Assembly: GCA_002245135.1 (NCBI GenBank)
Contig: NGBS01000670.1
Span: 1 to 26,982, forward strand
DNA from: Proteromonas lacertae
Taxonomy: Eukaryota > Sar > Bigyra > Opalinata > Proteromonadidae
Direction: 5' to 3'
Length of the DNA stretch: 26,982 bases
Shown: positions 20,533 through 26,982 of the stretch, piece after piece
How the letters are laid out: each line of letters opens with the position of its first letter
Numbering within the stretch: the first letter of the stretch is position 1
Made by a program: the position numbers and the translations under genes
The notes under the pieces: generated by a model
Database searches by the model: none
Told to the model about the DNA's origin: nothing
What the model saw: the letters and a program-made list of their open reading frames with translations, nothing else

Positions 20533-23500
20533 TTACTGAATAACGCGAGCTACTAATGAACTTCCATCAGTGATGTGATAATAAGCAATTTTGTATTGTT
20601 CAAACAAGAATTCTTTTCCTTTAAACAATACAAGCTTAATAGGCGGAATATCATAAATGTGGCTTAATAAATTCTTCAGATTCAACACAGATATTGTTGG
20701 TGAAATTGTCACTGTTGTTAATGACTTTAAATAAACAGTTATAGTAATTACTCTATGATAGAATATAATCGAATTTGGTTTGACATTATAATGAGCAAAT
20801 GATAAATAAGGAAACAATACAACTTCTTTATAAATAAACTGTTGATTTGGATAAGATATATTATATTTTGTTTTTATTAAACTATATAGTTTATCAATCA
20901 ATTCATTCGTTTCAATTTGGATTTTAAAATTTTCATTTCTTATTTGTATAGTAATGTTATAATAGTAATATAAATATAATGATTCATGGTTCTTCAATGT
21001 ATAACTCTGAAGCGTTCTGTTATTATATAATTCTTCTTTATTATCTGATGTTAATACAACTTTTGAGTTATATAAAGTTGATATTCGTAGTTTTCGTTTT
21101 ATTAAATATTTCAATTCCCCAATATAATGATGAGATAAAAAAGGTATATTATAAATTGAACCATTTGAATATATAATATCAATATGATATAGTTTGTATA
21201 ACAACAATGGATTAACTATAGTATAAGTATTGATATAATCATAATCAGAGAATAACGTATAGTTATTATACAATTGAATTGATTTAGAAGGTAATTTATA
21301 TATTGGAGAAATTAATGATTTAAAATCCAAAACGGTAATATTTTTATTTATCAATACAGAATATAAATTACCACTTGAATCCAACAATAATACTGAAAAT
21401 GAATATAAATATAAATCAGGAACTGATAAGTAATAATTCAATGTTTTATTAACATTCAACAGAGAATAATAAGGAGAAAGCTTCTTCTTCCACAATCTAA
21501 ATTTAAAGTGTTGATTATATATTGCACTTACATATACTGGAAATCGATGTATTTGAAGTAATAAATATTCTCTGAAATAATATATTATATATATCAATCC
21601 AAACATCATGAAAAACATTAATAATTGAAGTCTTCTTTTTCTATATAGTTCTTGTTGCTTTAAGTATAATATATAATCATCAATTTGTTTTGATAATGTT
21701 TTTAACTTCACTAATTCTTCAGTTAATAGTTTAAACTGAATATCTGGTGAATGAATAATGTGATTTAATGCGTCTAAACTTTCAAAGAACGATTTTACTT
21801 TATCTGTTTCTGGTAATTCATATAATTTATAATATAAATCATTCAATCGATCTTCAAACATTTTTATTGATTCTAATAACTTATTCTCATAATTTTGTAA
21901 CTATAGAATAGAAATAATGCAAATAGGTTATACTGATGTTAAGTAGTTTTCAATATTATTAAACAACTTGAAATACTGATCATAACTTTGAATATAAGGG
22001 ATATTTATAACATTATTAATCTGATTTAATATATAAGACACTATTTCTGAATTAACATATTGCATGGAATTGATATTCTCCTTTAATGTTACACTATTTA
22101 TATATACAAATATATAATAATGATAATACATTCGTTTATGAACCAATATATTTGATAAATGGTCAGTAAATTTCATTGTTTCACTATGAACAACAGCTTT
22201 GTTGGAGTAATCATAGCCATATTCTGGATTCTATTCAATACATAATATAAATATATTTATACTGGAGCTGCAACAGGAGTACTACTACGAACAACTTCAT
22301 TTTCTCTATTCAACAATGGAGGTGATATTGGTGATTTGATTGTCTTATACAACGATGTATTTAAACTTACATTATTCAATTGTATATTGTTTGATTGTTC
22401 TTTTGGTGATTTTGTAGTCAATATATTTGTAGTGATTGTTGATGTGGTTCTATTATCAATTAATGAAATTGGTGGAGGTATTGTAGTTAATGTATTAATT
22501 GAATCATTTATATTTTGTTTATGAATCATCTAAATAAACAATAAATACAACAATAATACTGCAGGAGGTGGTGTAGGATAATAAATATGTTCATTTTCTT
22601 TAATTTCATTCTCTTCTAGTGGTTTTGTTATATTATATTTACTCTTTCTTTTCTGTTTTTGTTGTGATAAGAATCTTGCACTTTTACTTTCAATCTATAA
22701 TAATATTATTAATATATATATACATGTGGATGCAATTGTTCAATTGGAGGTGCTAATAAACTTGGAGCATAACTATCAGATATTTTATTTTCAAATGAAT
22801 TTCTTTTACTAAACATCTTCTTGTCAAGTGATTGATCAATATGTGTTTGAGATAATAATGATCTAGTTGAACTCTATTCAAAATAATAATAAAATCATAT
22901 ATTATGATATTATTTATACAAAACTTGGATCTGTTTTCTTTCTACGATTAATGATTATATCTGTATCTGATTCTTCACGTACTTGAGGAGATTCCTATAT
23001 GAATATTATAGTATAAATACTATTTTGGGTGGTTTTCTAAATAAACTACTCAATTGATGTGCAAATATATCTTTTACTTTTCTTTTAGGTCTATATTGAC
23101 AATTAATAATAATTTATATACTGTTGCTGTTGTTGCTGTTGTTGTTGCGTATCTTTTGTATTAGTTAAATCAACACTTGCAGAACTACTCCTTCTATCAT
23201 AATTAATGAATGAATGATTTGAATTAATATCATCATCAAATGGATTAGTTGTTTTAATTGAAGATTTTGTCTATAATAATATATAACAATAATATAATAA
23301 ATACATTAACAATGTCATCCAGCTCTTCATTAAAATCATCCACATCATTCTGAGATAATGATTTGAACTTTATATCAGATAAAATTCTGTTTTTCAACTC
23401 TAAAAACTTATGTTTTTGATCAGACGATAATGAATCGATAGTTCTCTCAATTTCATACACTCTTGACTCTAATTCATTGGTTAAATGAGATTGTTGTTGA

Positions 23501-24974
23501 TTTTCTATTCTTATTTGTGATAAAGCAATTTGCGTTTGAAGTATTGTTTTATAATAAATATCAGTCTTTTGAAGAAATGTTTTACTATGACTACATCTAG
23601 TAAAGGAGAATGGATTTTTAAATTTGTAATTCCATAAATTCAGTAATATTGCTTCATAGTAAGCACAACCAAATGATACACTTTCATCCATATTTAGAGT
23701 GAAATTTAATCTATCTTTATTATACCATTTCTGTATGGATTGCTGTATATATGGAATTCTATTAGACCCTCCTAGCATCACAAATTCAATATTAGATTTC
23801 TGTTCATTTGATACAAATCCAGCTTCAAATGTTTTTTCAATAACACTATGAATAGATTCTAATATTTTATTCTTATCTATTAACATATTCAGAGTTACAA
23901 TATCTAAAACAATCTCAAATGTATCGTCATCATCATCGTCATTATCTGAATTGTCATTATTATTATTATTATTATTGTCACGTTTAACATCATCTACAGT
24001 CAATAATACACTACTTGCTCCAGTAGCTGATAATTTCTCTTTACATGAAATCACAGACTGTTTTATTTTCAAATATAATTTTGGATTACTCATTGGGTCA
24101 ATATTATATTTCTCTTTTATCAAATTACTTATATAATTTATTAATATTTGATCTATCATTCTACCACCTATATGAGTATTACAAATATGTGAAATAATAT
24201 CACAATTGTCTAGTTTATATCCAACTAAAGTAGCAGAAAATGATAAATAACCCATATCTAGTATTAATACTAGTGTATTTGTATTGGGTCTATCGTAATA
24301 ACTAGCATTATTATAATATCCGAAACTTAGTGCTGATGCTAAGAAATCTGGAATAAAATTTACTTTTGTGATTTTTAAACATTCACATAATTCTCTTAAT
24401 ATTTCTACTTGATCGTTTGTATAGTAAGATGGTAGTGAAAATATTATTGGATTAGTGTATTCTGTTTCTACAGATACTCCTCCAATCATTTCTTTTATTG
24501 CTTCAAGTATAATCAACATTATTTGATCAACATTTAAGTCTTTCTTTTTACCAAATGGATTAACCTATTATATTAAATATTATTATAGTTTATACATGCC
24601 ATATTATATTACCATTATCATCTATGTCTATTTCTTCTGGGTAATGTTCAGGAAAGAATAGTTTTGCAGCTATTGGATCCACTCCAAATACATCATTAAC
24701 AGTTTTTATTGAATTTTTATAGTTTGATATCTAAATATTATTGAATAATATACAGAATCAGGGTAGAATATGTTCAAATACTTCTGTAAAAACTCAACTG
24801 AAACACTACAAATTAATAGAAACATTAATACTAGTTCTTTTTTTGCCCAAAGGTATTATCTAGTATTTTAAAGGCTAGAGTCCTATCTTTTGGATTTACG
24901 ATTTTACCCTCTGATAAAACAATAAAATTAGACCCTAGATCAATTCCATAAAAAGATGAAGAAGAATAATCCAT
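20533..24974 (-). CDS. Hsp70-like ATPase fused to membrane anchor and four ubiquitin-like domains (1354 aa)
   Basis: Twelve introns (24806-24831, 24731-24753, 24565-24595, 23271-23304, 23091-23121, 22995-23020, 22874-22919, 22695-22723, 22530-22559, 22231-22262, 22094-22129, 21901-21933) leave exactly 4065 nt. Residues about 8-420 form an Hsp70/Hsp110-type nucleotide-binding domain: GIDLGS (10-15), FSLPSYYTNDQ, ALSFGY, LILDMGYLSFSATLVGY (phosphate 2), THIGGRMIDQ, MLGGSNRIP (373-381) and DESVSFGCAYYEA, with an Asn/Asp loop insertion. The substrate-binding beta domain is missing; lid-like helices (ELESRVYEIERTIDSLSS) follow directly. Residues 531-812 are disordered (NPF motif, Gln run, Pro/Ser/Asn). 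813-985 are helical. One membrane helix lies near 991-1012 after RKRR. Four beta-grasp (UBL) domains fill about 1066-1352. No final diglycine. Two separate genes split near 23271 are the alternative, but no start codon lies there. Confidence 0.78.
23122..23147. repeat. CAA/CAG tract encoding polyglutamine
   Basis: On the - strand a run of CAA and CAG codons encodes about eight Gln in the disordered linker of the Hsp70-UBL protein; intron 23091-23121 interrupts the last codon. Confidence 0.85.
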
Positions 24975-25028
24975 TTTTATAATTAGATGGATTCCTTTTA
25001 AAAAGGGCAATTCAAAATTTGATTGTGT

Positions 25029-25101
25029 GGATCTGTGGCGCAATTGGATAGCGCGCGGGACTTCTAATCCCGAGGTTGGGGGTTCGAGTCCCCCCAGTTC
25101 C
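25029..25101 (+). tRNA. tRNA-Arg(TCT)
   Basis: A 73-nt cloverleaf without intron or encoded CCA. The D arm is GCGC...GCGC; the anticodon stem CGGGA/TCCCG encloses the loop CTTCTAA with anticodon TCT (reads AGA). The T arm is GGGGG-TTCGAGT-CCCCC. Pol III internal promoters are intact: A box TGGCGCAATTGG, B box GGTTCGAGTCC. The acceptor stem GGATCTG/CAGTTCC pairs except for a T-T mismatch at 4:69. It sits 54 bp upstream of the divergent Hsp70-UBL gene. Confidence 0.95.
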
Positions 25102-25104
25102 TAA

Positions 25105-25120
25105 TTTTTGCTTTTTTTTT
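25105..25120 (+). terminator. Pol III terminator (oligo-T)
   Basis: A T5 run begins three bases after the tRNA, followed by GC and a T9 run. Either would stop RNA polymerase III; the second looks like a back-up. Confidence 0.8.
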
Positions 25121-25144
25121 CTTTTCTTTTTATTCAGCAATACA

Positions 25145-25469
25145 ATGAGTTCGAATGATAGACCATTCGAATTAATATTTCCTTCTCGAAAACGAAATGC
25201 TGGTGTTCGAAATATCGGTTTATTAGAGAGTTTGGAAAGAAGGAAGTGAAAGTGAATATGAAGAAGTTTATAATGAAGAAACTGATCTTTTAAACATATT
25301 TGATACTTATTTTGATTTAACTGAAGAGACTTTTCGAAAAGTATGAGTAAAAATCGATAAATTATTGTTGATATAGTTATTTTCATCACTTGATCATAAA
25401 ATATTTTTATTACTAAATCTTCTATTACATTTCTACACATTTTCTTCTACATTTTATAATACCTTTTAA
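25145..25469 (+). CDS. Small hypothetical protein with hydrophobic C-terminus
   Basis: Uncertain gene. The ATG at 25145 opens MSSNDRPFELIFPSRKRNAG. An acidic part (EGSESEYEEVYNEETDLLNI, then FDTYFDLTEETFRK) ends at a convincing 36-nt intron (25341-25376), after which LFSSLDHKIFLLLNLLLHFY leads to a stop at 25467-25469. The first half joins the acidic part only if a 22-nt GTTCG...TTAG intron at 25205-25226 is removed or a base is miscalled. The hydrophobic end could be a membrane hairpin. Further coding-looking sequence in the same frame (TPLDDTISMTIELKKTISNL, about 25540-25600) suggests that the gene may continue through unplaced introns. Confidence 0.4.
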
Positions 25470-25955
25470 TTTCTACTTCATTAAATTACTTTTTTCTATT
25501 CTTTCTTTTATCTATTAATTTAATATATTCTAAATACTACTCCATTGGATGATACAATCTCAATGACGATAGAATTGAAGAAAACAATTTCGAACTTGTT
25601 TGATATTTCAAAATATTTAGTCGTTTCTATTTTCTTATATTTTTTAAAAACATTCTAAAACATTGATTATATAAAGAAATATATTTATTTTATTTTTTAA
25701 AATTATATTCGATATAATTTATGAATAAATCTTAGCTGATTTCTATTGGATTTGTGTTTTTATGTTTTATTGTGTTAAACAAATACCAATATTTTGGCAA
25801 ATACAACAAATTTATTATCAAATAGCATTACAAACAATTTTTGATGGAGGGAATGGCGCCTTTATCATTATTATTATTCAATTTTTATTGGTTAGTTTTG
25901 GAGCTAAATCGCGCCAATTTGCATTACTTTTCATTATTCAAATCAATCATTGAAG
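25470..25955. other. Unassigned region between small gene and TEX264-like gene
   Basis: Mostly AT-rich with many stops. Two parts look weakly coding on the + strand: about 25540-25615 (see previous entry) and an open frame at 25762-25953 of 63 codons (MFYCVKQIPIFWQIQQIYYQ..., with a hydrophobic FIIIIIQFLLVSFG), which ends three bases before the TEX264-like start. I cannot say whether it is a gene, an upstream ORF or chance. GC-rich spots GGCGCC (25855) and CGCGCC (25912) are unusual for this sequence. Confidence 0.3.
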
Positions 25956-26688
25956 ATGTTGATGATTATTATTTACTTCTTACCAATCATAACTGTTGTA
26001 TGTGCAGTGATTTCAATTGTTGGAGTGAGTAGTTTATGGTATTTGAGTTATTTTTCATATCCTTTTTTGCATTTACCAATGTATTGTTAAATTTGAATCC
26101 TTAATAAATGAACAGAAGCAGTTGGGGATGTTATTGAGATGAAAGAAATGGATTATGTGTATAATATTGATATTATAATGGTTTAATAGATTTATAACTC
26201 GAACTGGAACATTCGAATCAATGAGTTATGCATATAATGAACTTGATGTTCTTTTGAGAAAAGCTGGTTTAAGTGATAATCGTAAATATGAAGCATATAT
26301 TGATGTATATCATACACGACCAGATAAAACCCCTGCATCTGAACAAGCATGGAGTGTAGGAATAGCAATAAAAGATGCATATGAACAAAAGAAAAATTAG
26401 AAGAAATCGGTTTAAAAGTAGTAAAATTACCTAAGCCAAAGTAATAAGAGTAAGAATTCCATGTAGATCGATGTTTACTTATGTAATGAATATAGGAAGA
26501 TTGTATATTTTATGATGTATTAATAAATGTTAAATAGATTTGATAGTATGGATAAGTATTTAGTATCAAATGGTTTGAAATGGAAATCAGCTCCTTTAGC
26601 TTATAGTAAAATTGGTGAAAATGAGTTTAGTGTATTAGAATATGATGTAGATGAAGGTTGGTTATTTGATTCTGCTATAAAGAATTAA
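25956..26688 (+). CDS. TEX264: TEX264-like protein (membrane anchor + GyrI-like domain)
   Basis: Resembles TEX264, an ER membrane protein with a GyrI-like domain that acts as an ER-phagy receptor in animals. The N-terminus is a membrane helix (MLMIIIYFLPIITVVCAVIS). The GyrI-like domain reads EMKEMDYVFITRTGTFESMS, NELDVLLRKAGLSDN, AYIDVYHTRPDKTPASEQAW, KLEEIGLKVVKLPKPKSMFT, and DSMDKYLVSNGLKWKSAPLA, following TEX264 order (TG.., YYDNP..VPPDKCR.AVG, FKVFSFPAPS, LDTYIKERKL). Introns 26159-26189, 26441-26466 and 26503-26537 are good; one at 26086-26118 is needed but ends AAG, so its borders are unsure. An extra A is needed in the A5 run near 26394. About 202 residues. The C-terminus is shorter than in animal TEX264, and I see no clear LC3-interacting motif in a disordered tail, so a receptor role is unproven. 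Confidence 0.68.
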
Positions 26689-26785
26689 GAAATTCATTTT
26701 TTATTCTGATTTCAATATATTTATTAATGTAAATCAATAAAATAACATAAATAAATAAACTCATCTATATATGTAATTTAAAATT

Positions 26786-26982
26786 TCAATTATCAAATTC
26801 TATATTTGATTTTGATAATTTTGAGAATAATATTTCCAATTCTTCTATGTGAATTTTATTACCTTTTAGACATATCTTCTTAATACTTGAATACTTGTGC
26901 AATTCTTCTGATAATAATTTATTGATTCATCATTTAAATTCATTCGGAAAAGATTTAGTTCATTATATTCTGTTACAAGCAA
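26786..26982 (-). CDS. Leucine-rich-repeat protein, C-terminal end (5' end outside window)
   Basis: The last part of a gene entering from the right edge. Reading gives LLVTEYNELNLFRMNLNDES, then LLSEELHKYSSIKKICLKGN, KIHIEELEILFSKLSKSNIE and a TGA at 26786-26788. The spacing of L..L.L...N.. units fits ribonuclease-inhibitor-type LRRs. One A more in an AAA run near 26922 joins the two segments; otherwise the frame slips. Function cannot be told from the fragment. It converges with the TEX264-like gene, 97 bp away. Confidence 0.6.

Noticed and set aside
23271-23304. End of a separate Hsp70-like gene here, with a second gene beginning downstream
   Set aside because: The segment has standard intron ends, its removal keeps frame through eight further exons, and no start codon or promoter-sized gap lies before the next exon.
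25012-25440. Open frame on the - strand running through the tRNA
   Set aside because: It crosses a confident tRNA gene and its translation of the tRNA gives the usual spurious peptide.
25855-25920. E2F-like sites (GGCGCC, TTGGCGCG) upstream of the TEX264-like gene
   Set aside because: Only 7 of 8 bases match and there is no second line of evidence.
1-26982. Transposons, virus-like elements, CRISPR arrays, large inverted or direct repeats
   Set aside because: None seen; repeats are limited to short AT microsatellites in introns and codon tracts (Asn, Gln, Pro, Asp, Ser).

Overview
The window is nuclear DNA from a very AT-rich, compact eukaryotic genome, most likely a unicellular protist. Genes lie on both strands, 40 to 320 bp apart, and almost all are cut by tiny GT-AG introns (about 75 can be placed, roughly 21 to 50 nt, usually starting GTATA or GTATT and ending AATAG or TTAG). 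TAA, TAG and TGA all end genes, so the code looks standard. A mitochondrial-type aspartate aminotransferase with a presequence implies a mitochondrion-related organelle. I cannot name the lineage from the sequence.

Layout, left to right: a DDX20/Gemin3-like DEAD-box helicase (-, runs off the left edge); a Siw14/OCA-type phosphatase with lost catalytic residues (+); an IMPACT/Yih1 homologue (-); an acidic low-complexity protein (-); a small multi-pass membrane protein (+); a VPS37A-like ESCRT-I subunit (-); a BTB-like/Ig-like/SPRY-like protein with an in-frame TAA (+); a 1199-residue coiled-coil protein with 19 micro-introns (-); mitochondrial aspartate aminotransferase (+); a four-helix membrane protein (+); an ICMT-family methyltransferase (-); a stand-alone EDR2 C-terminal domain protein (+); an unknown helical protein (+); a coiled-coil and polyproline protein (-); a 1354-residue Hsp70-like ATPase joined to a membrane anchor and four ubiquitin-like domains (-); tRNA-Arg(TCT) (+); a small uncertain gene (+); a TEX264-like protein (+); and the 3' end of a leucine-rich-repeat gene (-).

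No operon or single pathway is visible. Several genes deal with membranes and protein quality control (VPS37A-like, TEX264-like, ICMT-family, EDR2-like, Hsp70-UBL), but their proximity is probably incidental. No transposon, virus-like element or CRISPR array was seen.

Two qualities of sequence coexist. The long genes between about 5.4 and 25 kb mostly splice to exact multiples of three. Several genes (helicase, phosphatase, IMPACT, acidic protein, 4.8-kb membrane protein, ICMT, TEX264, LRR) each need one or more A or T bases restored in short A/T runs to keep frame, which suggests homopolymer errors in the assembly. The most novel item is the Hsp70-like/transmembrane/tandem-UBL gene at 20533-24974.
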